Assembly (NCBI GenBank): GCA_029940345.1 | Contig: JAOZRC010000072.1 | Span: forward strand, 1 to 13,404 | Origin: Desulfobacterales bacterium | GTDB lineage: Bacteria; Desulfobacterota; Desulfobacteria; Desulfobacterales; JAUCGF01 | Direction: 5' to 3' | DNA: 13,404 nt | Shown here: piece after piece, positions 1 through 7,229 of the stretch | Layout of the letters: each line of letters starts with the position of its first letter | Position numbering within the stretch: position 1 is the first letter of the stretch | Made by a program: the position numbers and the translations under genes | The notes under the pieces: model-generated | The model's input: only the letters and a program-made list of their open reading frames with translations | Told to the model about the DNA's origin: nothing | Databases searched by the model: none

Positions 1-29
1 TAAACGCCCTGTTTTAAAATATGGCGCTA

Positions 30-200
30 CGGGACGAAATAACTTCCTCAACTATGCATCACAGCTTCAGGCCATCTTTGCCCGATCTCTGATCACAAAA
101 GTATCAAAATAGCCTGCTATTCCTTCAACTTTTGTAATCAAAGATCGAACAAAGCTGACCAAAATCTATACGCCTACTTGGGGAAGTTGTTTCGTTCCCG
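30..200. repeat. large imperfect palindrome (MITE/REP-like element)
   Basis: Positions 30-113 and the reverse complement of 116-200 align over about 85 bases with only three single-base gaps and many exact blocks, for example AACTTCC, CTTTG, CGATCT, TGAT and ACAAAAGT. The centre is the hairpin AATAGC-CT-GCTATT at 108-121. Most mismatches are transitions, and more of them would become G:U pairs in a minus-strand RNA, the direction of hpf transcription, than in a plus-strand RNA. The element starts about 46 bp after the hpf stop codon. It contains no plausible gene. It looks like a miniature inverted-repeat element or a long REP-type palindrome; whether it is mobile or acts as a 3' RNA structure is inference. 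Confidence 0.75.
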
Positions 201-246
201 TTCCTTATTGAACGGGTAATTAGCGGAACGTCCGAAGGCCCGAAGT

Positions 247-768
247 TTAACTTGTAGGTTGGATCAATCCCAAGTTACCATCCTTACGACGATAGAGTAC
301 ATTGATTCGATCCGTTCGTGAATTGGTGAATACAATAAAATTATCTTTGACCAAACCCATTTGTAAAATCGCCTCATCAACATCCATCGGTTTATAATCC
401 AAATTTTTAACCACTACGCGTCTGTCCGTGTCCTCTTCATTAAAATTTGCCTGTTCGGGAACGATTCCCTTTATCTTTCCCCTGCGTTGTCGTATTTTTT
501 GCTTGTTTTTCTTTATCTGTTTACCAAGCTTATCCATTACCATATCAATGGCGGAATACATGTCATTGGTTTCTTCCTTACCATTAATTCTGAGTCGATC
601 GCCATTAATGTTGATTTCAGCAATGTGCCGAAATTTTTCAACCGTTAGCACAACATTGGCTTCAGCAGGATTGTCAAGAAATTTATCAAAGCGATCTAAT
701 TTGTCTCTAACATAGGATTTAAGGTTATCAGAAGAATCAAGATTTTTAAAGGTAACGGATGTTTGCAT
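247..768 (-). CDS. hpf: ribosome hibernation promoting factor, long form (HPF)
   Basis: This is a 173-residue long-form HPF/RaiA-family protein, which binds the 30S subunit and dimerises 70S ribosomes into inactive 100S particles in slow-growing cells. Residues 1 to about 100 form the basic S30AE domain, with a Lys/Arg-rich stretch (KKNKQKIRQRR) on its ribosome-facing side. Residues from about 118 to the end are the long-form dimerisation domain, recognisable by KPMDVDEAILQMGL, VLYRRKDGNLGLIQP and nearby residues. Its length matches long HPFs rather than the roughly 95-residue short forms. The ATG is preceded by a perfect AGGAGG at 775-780, 6 nt upstream. It lies 59 bp downstream of rpoN, the classical rpoN-hpf neighbourhood. 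The usual following genes (ptsN, hprK or rapZ) are not within the 246 bp that remain in the window. Confidence 0.95.
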   Translation of the reverse strand: MQTSVTFKNLDSSDNLKSYVRDKLDRFDKFLDNPAEANVVLTVEKFRHIAEININGDRLRINGKEETNDMYSAIDMVMDKLGKQIKKNKQKIRQRRGKIKGIVPEQANFNEEDTDRRVVVKNLDYKPMDVDEAILQMGLVKDNFIVFTNSRTDRINVLYRRKDGNLGLIQPTS

Positions 769-827
769 AAAGAACCTCCTTTGGTGTGGTGGAAGGGAAA
801 GATATTTTTTTTCAAAGGTTGTCGAAT

Positions 828-2264
828 TTATATTTCGGAAAAAATTTTCCGTTTACTTGATGAGAGTACGCCTAGTTTTTCACGATATTTTGCGACTGTC
901 CTTCTGGCAATGTTAATTTGTTCTTTTTTTAAGAGTTTTGATATCCTGTCATCACTGTAAGGTTTATACGGATTTTCATTTTCAATAATCGCCCGAATCT
1001 TTTCCCGCACGCTGGCCGACGACATCGCTTCGCCATTATCACGTTTGATTGAGGCATTAAAAAAATATTTCAATTCAAAAATGCCCTGGGGTGTATGCAC
1101 ATATTTATTATTCGTCACACGGCTGATCGTTGACTCGTGCATCTCAATATCCTCGGCTACATTTCTAAGCACCAGTGGTTTTAAATGGCCCGGCCCTTTT
1201 TCAAAAAACTCTTTTTGAAATTTGACAATGCTTTCCATCACATTGTAGAGTGTTTGATTGCGTTGCCGAATACTTCGGATTAACCAGGCGGCCGACCTGA
1301 TCTTCTCCTGGACATACTCTTTGGCATCATTAGGGAGACCCGAATTGTTGCCAGCACTGTTTTTATAATATGAACTTACACGTAGCTTGGGCATTCCATC
1401 GTCATTGACCATAATCACCAGTTCATCTTCAAATTTATACACAAAAATATCAGGATTAATATACCGAGGATCTTCATCATTCCATTTATGTCCGGGACGC
1501 GGTTCAAGACTTGTGATGATATCCACAGCTTCAACGATGGTATCAATCCCAACCATAAGGTCATCAGCGATGGCGTGATAATTCTTATTTTCCAGATGGT
1601 TGAGATGTTCACTGACAATTTTCGTTATAATCGGATTGTCAATGCCCAAATGGCGCGTTTGAATCAACAAACATTCCGTGATATCATGAGCGCAAACACC
1701 GATCGGATCAAATGTTTGCATAAGGGTTAATACCCGACCAATTTTTTCGGGAGTGACATTACAAAGTACAGCTAACTCATCATCAGAGATATCCAGGTAG
1801 CCATCATTGGTCAAACTGCCGATAATGACACTGCCGATTTCTTCATCTTCCGATGTTGGCGAAATCATCAGCAATTGCCATAAAAGATGTTCTTTGAGCG
1901 TTCCTTTACTGGCGATAAAGGTTTCAAAATTGTAAGCGTCTTTTTTTTCATTCTCAAAATATACTTTACCGGTGGAATTATATTCATCCAGATAATTATC
2001 CCAATCGACATCGCTGGAGATTTTTTCATCTATCGTAACTTCTTTAAGTCTTGTATCATCTTCCGGAACAACATCTTCCGGTTCCTCCGGAATATCATCT
2101 GTGGTGATTTCTGTGATATCTTCCAGAGCCGGATTCTCATCCATTTCCTGTCGAATGGTTTCCATCAACTCCATCCGGTTCAACTGTAACAGCTTGATAG
2201 CCATCCGCAGTTGAGGCGTCATCACAATCTGTTGCGCTAATTTGAGGTGAAGTTGTAATTCCAT
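828..2264 (-). CDS. rpoN: RNA polymerase sigma-54 factor
   Basis: A 478-residue sigma-54, full length for the family (about 475-500). The Gln/Leu-rich region I covers residues 1-50 (KLAQQIVMTPQLRMAIKLLQ), where AAA+ enhancer-binding activators act. An acidic region II follows (about 50-110), then the core-binding domain, the helix-turn-helix, and the C-terminal RpoN box ARRTVAKYRE at residues 453-462, which reads the -24 promoter element. It directs RNA polymerase to -24/-12 promoters for nitrogen, motility, hydrogenase and similar regulons. The ATG lies 3 bp after the lptB stop and has no good Shine-Dalgarno, so translation is probably coupled to lptB. The lptB-rpoN-hpf order is conserved across proteobacteria. 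A CGGAAAA/TTTTCCG hairpin (836-851) sits in its last codons; its role is unknown. Confidence 0.97.
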   Translation of the reverse strand: MELQLHLKLAQQIVMTPQLRMAIKLLQLNRMELMETIRQEMDENPALEDITEITTDDIPEEPEDVVPEDDTRLKEVTIDEKISSDVDWDNYLDEYNSTGKVYFENEKKDAYNFETFIASKGTLKEHLLWQLLMISPTSEDEEIGSVIIGSLTNDGYLDISDDELAVLCNVTPEKIGRVLTLMQTFDPIGVCAHDITECLLIQTRHLGIDNPIITKIVSEHLNHLENKNYHAIADDLMVGIDTIVEAVDIITSLEPRPGHKWNDEDPRYINPDIFVYKFEDELVIMVNDDGMPKLRVSSYYKNSAGNNSGLPNDAKEYVQEKIRSAAWLIRSIRQRNQTLYNVMESIVKFQKEFFEKGPGHLKPLVLRNVAEDIEMHESTISRVTNNKYVHTPQGIFELKYFFNASIKRDNGEAMSSASVREKIRAIIENENPYKPYSDDRISKLLKKEQINIARRTVAKYREKLGVLSSSKRKIFSEI

Positions 2265-2267
2265 AGG

Positions 2268-2990
2268 TTACAAAGTAAATTCGTCTCCGAGATAAATGCG
2301 TCTGGCGGTTTCACTGGCGACAATGGTCTCCGGAACTCCGGATTCAATCACTTTGCCATCATTAACGATATAGGCTTTATCACACACTCCCAGTGTTTCC
2401 CTTACATTATGATCGGAAATAAGAATTCCGATGTCTCGTTTTTTGAGATGTACAATGATATTTTTAATATCAATAATGGCTAACGGATCAATTCCCGCAA
2501 ATGGCTCATCAAGAAGAATAAAAGCCGGATTTGTGGCCAAAGCGCGTGTTATTTCGAGTCGTCTGCGTTCACCGCCGGAAAGAACATTTGCTTTTTGATC
2601 TGCCAGGTGCTTAATTCCCAATTCATCTAACAAGTTATACGCATGTGCTTTCAGGCCGGATTTGGCGTCAGGAAGCACTTCCAATATCGCCATGACATTT
2701 TGAAGCACAGTCAATTTACGAAAGATAGACGCTTCCTGGGGAAGATAACCGATTCCGTTACGCGCCCGCATATACATTGGCAAATCGGTGATATCCGTGT
2801 TGTCAAGAAAAATATGACCTTGATCCGGTTGTATCAGGCCGATTGTCATATAGAAACTGGTCGTTTTGCCCGCCCCGTTAGGCCCTAACAATCCGACAAC
2901 CGAACCATTTTCCACGTCTAAACTAACGCAATCAACAACCTTTCGCCCACTGTAAATTTTGACCAGGTCTTTTAAAAATAAGGTCGGCAT
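2268..2990 (-). CDS. lptB: LPS export ABC transporter ATP-binding protein LptB
   Basis: A 240-residue cytoplasmic ABC ATPase of the LptB2FGC complex, which powers extraction of LPS from the inner membrane. Visible motifs are Walker A GPNGAGKT (residues 36-43), the Q-loop Gln85 in GYLPQEASIF, the signature LSGGERRR (137-144), Walker B ILLDEP with Asp161 and catalytic Glu162, and the switch His194 in ISDHN. The GYLPQEASIFRKLTV stretch and the length are typical of LptB rather than of amino-acid or other ABC ATPases. The gene begins 2 bp after lptA and ends 3 bp before rpoN. A short GGAA precedes the ATG. The permease genes lptF and lptG are not in this window. Confidence 0.96.
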   Translation of the reverse strand: MPTLFLKDLVKIYSGRKVVDCVSLDVENGSVVGLLGPNGAGKTTSFYMTIGLIQPDQGHIFLDNTDITDLPMYMRARNGIGYLPQEASIFRKLTVLQNVMAILEVLPDAKSGLKAHAYNLLDELGIKHLADQKANVLSGGERRRLEITRALATNPAFILLDEPFAGIDPLAIIDIKNIIVHLKKRDIGILISDHNVRETLGVCDKAYIVNDGKVIESGVPETIVASETARRIYLGDEFTL

Positions 2991-2992
2991 TT

Positions 2993-3562
2993 TTATTCCA
3001 AGCCCTGCTTACCGGAAAAAAAGATCGCTTCAACTCGTTTTTCTGCATTTCCGTCTACCTTAATGCGGCCATCATCACGGTACAGGGTAATTCTTGAACC
3101 GGCAATCGAATCCTTACCGCTGACAATTTTTGAATTGTCGCCAGTTAAAATAATGATTCGTTCTTCCACCAGATACACCGCTTCTTGCGTCTGTGCATCC
3201 TTATTATCAAGCTTTATTCTCACATTACCGGTTGCCACAATTTTTTTAAGCGATTGCTCATCTGAAGCGGGTGTGCCATCAGGTTTGACGCTGTCTTTTT
3301 TATAGTAAATTTTCAACGTATCGCATAAAATTTCCGAATCTCCCTGGATGGCTTTGACATCCCCGATAAACTCAACATACCTCTGATCGCCCCCGGAAAT
3401 AAGCTTATCGGATGTGATATGAATTTTTTCTTTAGGACTGGTTTTTTCTTGGGCTTTTTCTTCGGCAAAACCAGGCCAAGCGGTCAGAATTGCGCCAATT
3501 ACAGCGTAAATTACGAACAATCGAATCAAACCGATTTTTTTAACGAAACAGAGTTTGACCAT
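2993..3562 (-). CDS. lptA: periplasmic LPS transport protein LptA (OstA-like)
   Basis: A 189-residue periplasmic protein expected to form the beta-jellyroll bridge carrying LPS from LptC to LptD. An N-terminal signal peptide is visible: basic start, hydrophobic core around residues 11-28, and a likely cleavage near PGFA-EEK. The OstA domain follows (about 45-180), with typical repeats such as HITSDKL, YVEFIGDVKAIQGD, ILCDTLKIYY, IVATGNVRI and GSRITLYRDDGRI. The ATG at 3562 is preceded by AAGGGGG with a 7-nt spacer. The start overlaps the end of lptC by 23 bp, implying translational coupling. Sequence divergence is normal for this fold, so the call rests on the repeats plus the lptC-lptA-lptB context. 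Confidence 0.92.
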   Translation of the reverse strand: MVKLCFVKKIGLIRLFVIYAVIGAILTAWPGFAEEKAQEKTSPKEKIHITSDKLISGGDQRYVEFIGDVKAIQGDSEILCDTLKIYYKKDSVKPDGTPASDEQSLKKIVATGNVRIKLDNKDAQTQEAVYLVEERIIILTGDNSKIVSGKDSIAGSRITLYRDDGRIKVDGNAEKRVEAIFFSGKQGLE

Positions 3563-4115
3563 GAAAAATCCCCCTTACATTTCCTTCAAATTCAGATTTT
3601 TTAGTATTTAAATCAACGGACATGGAGTCCGCCCTAAGATTAAAGGGCGCACCGGTAATTTCTACGGGTGCCTTGGTGAAGAAGTAACGGTTTTTGTGTT
3701 GATAATTCAAATTGTCCGTTTTGAGTTCATAATGTTCATTTTTCACAACCACGTTTCCCGTGACTTCAAAGTCCTGCTTCTGCGTTTTCAAAACACCTTT
3801 ATCAGCAGAAATATGAACCTCTTTTTCATCTTCAAGATAGAATGTGACTGCCAGATTTTTAAACACCGCTTCTTTGCTTTCATTGGCATATTTAACCGAT
3901 TCGGCGTCCAGGAACCATTCCTTTTTCCCGTCTTTGGTTTGGGTCTGCCTAACGCGACCGACTGTTAGCGTAGCATCATCAGGAAGGTTAGAAATAATCT
4001 TTTCAGATTCTTCGGTTGAGCGCCGATAATGGATAAACACCGTGACCGTAACTCCCAAAACGAATAAGATGATAAAAGTCAGCAGTAGTTTTAGTTTTCT
4101 TCTTTTTCCAGCCAT
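3540..4115 (-). CDS. lptC: LPS export system protein LptC
   Basis: A 191-residue bitopic inner-membrane protein that accepts LPS from LptB2FG and hands it to LptA. The N-terminus has a basic cytoplasmic start (MAGKRRKLK) and one transmembrane helix at about residues 9-29. The rest is a periplasmic LptC/YrbK beta-jellyroll domain, with WFLDAESVKY, ISADKGVLKTQKQDFEVTGNV and APVEITGAPFNLRADSM as characteristic stretches. It starts inside the 3' end of kdsC (25-bp overlap), with GGAAGGG 5 nt before the ATG. It overlaps lptA by 23 bp at its own end. Individual LptC sequences are poorly conserved, but topology, length and gene order agree. Confidence 0.92.
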   Translation of the reverse strand: MAGKRRKLKLLLTFIILFVLGVTVTVFIHYRRSTEESEKIISNLPDDATLTVGRVRQTQTKDGKKEWFLDAESVKYANESKEAVFKNLAVTFYLEDEKEVHISADKGVLKTQKQDFEVTGNVVVKNEHYELKTDNLNYQHKNRYFFTKAPVEITGAPFNLRADSMSVDLNTKKSEFEGNVRGIFHGQTLFR

Positions 4116-4642
4116 TTAAACCCTTCCAAAAGAGGCCTCCATTTTTTCTGAGCTTTTAAAAGCGCTTCACAAACCTCTCTGACAGCGCCCTGCCCGCCCC
4201 GGGCCGTCGTCGTCCACGATGCGGTTTCCATAACCAGTTCATGGGCGTCAGCAACTGCAATGGGCAACCCGATCTGCCGCATGATAGGCAGGTCAATGAG
4301 GTCATCTCCTACAAAAGCGATTTCTTGCACGCTGATTTTTAATTGTTTTAAAATTTTGGTCAATACGGCCGCTTTATCACGCACATCGTCAAAAATAAGC
4401 TCAATCTCCAGGTTACGACAACGATGCATCAAAGCGTTGGAAGCCGCCCGTCCCGTGACAATACCGACATAAATGCCGGCTTTTTGTAAAAGCCTTATAC
4501 CCAGACCGTCTCTGACATGAAAAACTTTCGTTTCTTCACCGTGTTCGTTATAAATGATCGAACCATCCGTTAAGACGCCATCGACATCCAAAAGCAGTAG
4601 GCGGATATTTTTTAATTGCTGTGGTTTTTGAATTTCAGACAT
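4091..4642 (-). CDS. kdsC: 3-deoxy-D-manno-octulosonate 8-phosphate phosphatase KdsC
   Basis: A 183-residue HAD-superfamily phosphatase of the small C0 (capless) type, expected to hydrolyse KDO-8-phosphate to KDO as a tetramer in the cytoplasm. Motif I is LLLLDVDGVLTDG, with nucleophile Asp19 and acid/base Asp21. Motif II is VTGR (62-65), motif III Lys90 in DVRDKAAV, and motif IV GDD at 112-114. The ending ARGGQGAVREVCEALL is typical of KdsC. The ATG lies 11 bp after the kdsA stop with only a weak Shine-Dalgarno, and the 3' end overlaps lptC by 25 bp. KDO synthesis is thereby linked to LPS export in one operon. The other KDO genes (kdsD, kdsB) are not here. Confidence 0.95.
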   Translation of the reverse strand: MSEIQKPQQLKNIRLLLLDVDGVLTDGSIIYNEHGEETKVFHVRDGLGIRLLQKAGIYVGIVTGRAASNALMHRCRNLEIELIFDDVRDKAAVLTKILKQLKISVQEIAFVGDDLIDLPIMRQIGLPIAVADAHELVMETASWTTTARGGQGAVREVCEALLKAQKKWRPLLEGFKWLEKEEN

Positions 4643-4653
4643 TGAGCTTTAGC

Positions 4654-5484
4654 TTAATTTTCAGAATCAGCGTTAATCTGATGAATCGCTTTAAGTTGCT
4701 TCAACAACGGCTCAAGCGAATCCAGTTTCAGGGAATTCGGTCCGTCACAAAGCGCCTTATCGGGTTCCGGATGTACTTCCATGAAAATCCCGTTCACCCC
4801 GGAGGCCACAGCGGCCTTAGCCAAAACGGGTGCAAATTCACGCTGCCCACCGGAAGCATCGCCTGCCCCCCCGGGAAGTTGAATACTATGGGTTGCATCA
4901 AAAACAACCGGGCATCCGGTTGCCTGCATTATTTTTATTCCTCTGAAATCAACCACCAGATTGTTGTAACCGTACATCACACCGCGTTCTGTAATGATGA
5001 TATGTTTATTGCCGGTGGAAGTTGCTTTAGCAACAACATTGCGCATATCCCACGGCGCCAGAAATTGGCCTTTTTTAATGTTGACAGGTTTTCCTGTGCT
5101 GGCGGTTTCGACAATAAGATCGGTTTGCCGACATAAAAAGGCCGGTATCTGAATAATATCCAATACGTCAGCGGCTGTTTCAAGTTCATTGATCTCATGA
5201 ATATCCGAAAGAATATTAATATCCAGCGAAACTTTGATCTGCTTTAAAATATCAATTCCTTCTTTAAGCCCGGGGCCTCTGAAGGATTGAATTGATGTTC
5301 GATTAGCTTTATCATAAGACGCTTTAAATATAAAGGGTATTTCTAACTGTTGTGTCAGCGTTTTAAGAAAGCGCGCTATTTCATAAGTTGTTTCATAATT
5401 TTCAACAACACATGGGCCTGCAATCAGTACAAGCGGTGCTTTCGGTTCCCAAAATATTTTAACGCTATTTTCAGGAAAAGCCAT
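4654..5484 (-). CDS. kdsA: 3-deoxy-8-phosphooctulonate synthase KdsA, metal-dependent type
   Basis: A 276-residue TIM-barrel enzyme that condenses phosphoenolpyruvate with arabinose-5-phosphate to give KDO-8-phosphate. Family hallmarks are FKASYDKANR, RGPGL, DIIQIPAFLCRQTDL, DATHSIQLPGG and FMEVHPEPDKALCDGPN. Cys25 in IAGPCVVE aligns with the metal-ligand Cys11 of the Aquifex enzyme; non-metal enzymes such as E. coli KdsA have Asn there. The other expected ligands are also present: His199, Glu236 and Asp247, each offset by 14 from Aquifex numbering. It is therefore a class II, metal-dependent KdsA. The ATG at 5484 has AGGA about 9 nt upstream. It is the first gene of the LPS operon here; pyrG, often its upstream neighbour, is replaced by a divergent spacer. 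Confidence 0.96.
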   Translation of the reverse strand: MAFPENSVKIFWEPKAPLVLIAGPCVVENYETTYEIARFLKTLTQQLEIPFIFKASYDKANRTSIQSFRGPGLKEGIDILKQIKVSLDINILSDIHEINELETAADVLDIIQIPAFLCRQTDLIVETASTGKPVNIKKGQFLAPWDMRNVVAKATSTGNKHIIITERGVMYGYNNLVVDFRGIKIMQATGCPVVFDATHSIQLPGGAGDASGGQREFAPVLAKAAVASGVNGIFMEVHPEPDKALCDGPNSLKLDSLEPLLKQLKAIHQINADSEN

Positions 5485-5849
5485 AGCAACAAGTCCTATT
5501 TTCTATAATGGAGGATGTTAGGATATTTCCAAATTGTATTAAAAACTTCATACGAATAAATTAATATTTAGCGTGCGTTATCGTAAAAGTCAATAAATGA
5601 AATTCCTTTCATCAAAAAACATTTTGATAGCATATATTAAGTTGTTATATCAGGTAGTTAAAAATATAATTGGGCTTCTTTTGTTTATCGGTGTGAACAT
5701 TTAACTCATTGAATTAATTGAATTTCAAATTTCGTGCCAATATCCTAACAAATTGTATCAAACTTTGCCTTGATAAGCGCTTCTTTTATTGTTAATGATA
5801 AATCTTTTATATGATATGAAGTTTTAAATTTAACATAAGCAGGTACAAG
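5485..5849. promoter_or_regulatory. 365-bp AT-rich divergent spacer with mirrored 12-mers
   Basis: This gene-free spacer separates the divergent kdsA operon and the M23 peptidase gene, so it should hold both promoters. TGTTAGGATATT at 5516-5527 recurs as an exact inverted copy at 5739-5750. Each copy is followed on the plus strand by CAAATTGTATYAAA (Y = T, then C). Weak sigma-70-like sequences are visible. On the minus strand there is a TATAGA at 5502-5507 with a TTGGAA 19 bp further upstream. On the plus strand there is TTGATA at 5770-5775 with a poor -10. These boxes are tentative. No convincing small gene was seen. Confidence 0.45.
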
Positions 5850-7229
5850 TTGAAATTAGGTACAAGCAGATTCAAACTTTGGTTTTTATTTTTTTTCAGT
5901 GTGATATTTATTGTGGCGCTATCATGGCTTTTAATTCATCGGCTTGAAAGTGATAAGCCGACCATCACTACAAGCTTGAAATCCGGAGTGATTGGCGTTT
6001 CTCAAAAAATCACCATAACCGTGGCCGATGAATCCAGCGGTTTAAGGCAGATACGGGCCGGTTTGGTGCAAAATGGTAAAGAACGACTTTTAATAGATAA
6101 AACCAATTTTGCGCAGGTTGATTTGTTAGGCCGTGGAGGGACACTGAAAGATACGTTTCCAATTACAGTCACACCTAAAAAACTTGGACTCACCGACGGC
6201 CCGGCAAACCTGCGTATTGTCGCTTCCGACCAATCCTGGCGGAACTGGGGCAAGGGAAACCATCAAAATATTGGAAAAAAGATAATAATAGATACACATC
6301 CACCGGAAATTGACATTCTTACGCGTGTCCACAATATTCAACAAGGCGGTGCCGGCCTTATTATTTATAAGGTCTCTGAAAACTGCTCCCTAAGTGGTGT
6401 TTATGTTGGTGAAAACTTTTTCCCAGGCTATTCAGGAAATTTTAAAGACCCTTATGTATTAATGGCTTTTTTCGCTTTGGATTATCGTCAAGGACCTGAA
6501 ACCGCTCTTTATTTGCAGGCTACTGATGAAGCAGGCAACACCTCCAAGGCCGGGTTTCCGTTTCATGTCCGCGCAAAAAAATTTAAAAAAGACACCATAA
6601 CGCTAAGTGATCGTTTTTTCGAACGCAAGATGCCAGAATTTAAAACCTATTTCTCTGCCAATGAAAATCTGTCCTTGTCTGAACAGTTTCTTAAAGTCAA
6701 TCAAAAGATGCGACAGGAGAATTATCAGCAATTGGTCAAAATTACGGCTACTACGGATAATACCTTATATTGGTCCGGGGACTTTCTAAGGTTTCCCAAT
6801 TCAGCACCCCGAGCCGGATTTGCCGACCATCGCACCTATAAATATAAAGGAGAAACCATAGACCACCAGGTTCATCTCGGTGTCGATCTGGCCTCCTTAA
6901 AACATGCGCCCGTGCCGTCTGCCAATAAAGGCAAAGTAACTTTCACAGGAAGGATTGGAATTTATGGTAAAACGATTATTATTGATCATGGGTTTGGCTT
7001 ATTTAGCACATATTCGCATTTAAGCCGCATAAGTGTTAAAAAAGGGCAGCCGGTGTCCAAAGGTGCGATCATCGGAAATTCGGGGATGACGGGACTCGCC
7101 GGCGGTGATCATCTTCACTTCGGTATGATGATTCATAAAACTTTTATCACGCCTATTGAATGGTGGGATGCCGCATGGATTCGAAAAAATATAACGAACA
7201 AAATTGAAGCGATCAAAAAGGATACTTAA
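5850..7229 (+). CDS. membrane-anchored M23 family metallopeptidase
   Basis: A 459-residue protein with a basic N-terminus and one hydrophobic helix at about residues 9-28, so it is probably anchored in the inner membrane with the rest in the periplasm. Residues about 35-260 resemble two Ig-like or bacterial adhesion-type beta domains (TVADESSGLRQIRAGL, then ATDEAGNTS). The C-terminal 120 residues are an LytM/M23 zinc peptidase with all ligands: His342 and Asp346 in HLGVD, His390 in YSHLS, and His421/His423 in GDHLHFG. It should cut peptidoglycan cross-links or regulate amidases. The likely start is TTG at 5850, with AGG 6 nt upstream. Its stop codon directly abuts the start of the next gene, so the two are co-transcribed although no functional link is obvious. 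Confidence 0.9.
   Translation: MKLGTSRFKLWFLFFFSVIFIVALSWLLIHRLESDKPTITTSLKSGVIGVSQKITITVADESSGLRQIRAGLVQNGKERLLIDKTNFAQVDLLGRGGTLKDTFPITVTPKKLGLTDGPANLRIVASDQSWRNWGKGNHQNIGKKIIIDTHPPEIDILTRVHNIQQGGAGLIIYKVSENCSLSGVYVGENFFPGYSGNFKDPYVLMAFFALDYRQGPETALYLQATDEAGNTSKAGFPFHVRAKKFKKDTITLSDRFFERKMPEFKTYFSANENLSLSEQFLKVNQKMRQENYQQLVKITATTDNTLYWSGDFLRFPNSAPRAGFADHRTYKYKGETIDHQVHLGVDLASLKHAPVPSANKGKVTFTGRIGIYGKTIIIDHGFGLFSTYSHLSRISVKKGQPVSKGAIIGNSGMTGLAGGDHLHFGMMIHKTFITPIEWWDAAWIRKNITNKIEAIKKDT

Noticed and set aside
197..216. CCCGTTC/GAACGGG hairpin 30 nt after the hpf stop, as an intrinsic terminator
   Set aside because: The 7-bp stem is perfect, but the minus-strand sequence after it (AACGAAACAACTT) has no U-run, and the right arm overlaps the edge of the larger palindrome.
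428..715. Plus-strand open frame of 95 codons
   Set aside because: It lies wholly antisense to hpf, has no ribosome-binding site or recognisable domain, and reflects the base composition of the real gene.
4621..5136. Plus-strand open frame of 171 codons
   Set aside because: It is antisense to kdsA, whose motifs and metal ligands are complete; no family resemblance was seen.
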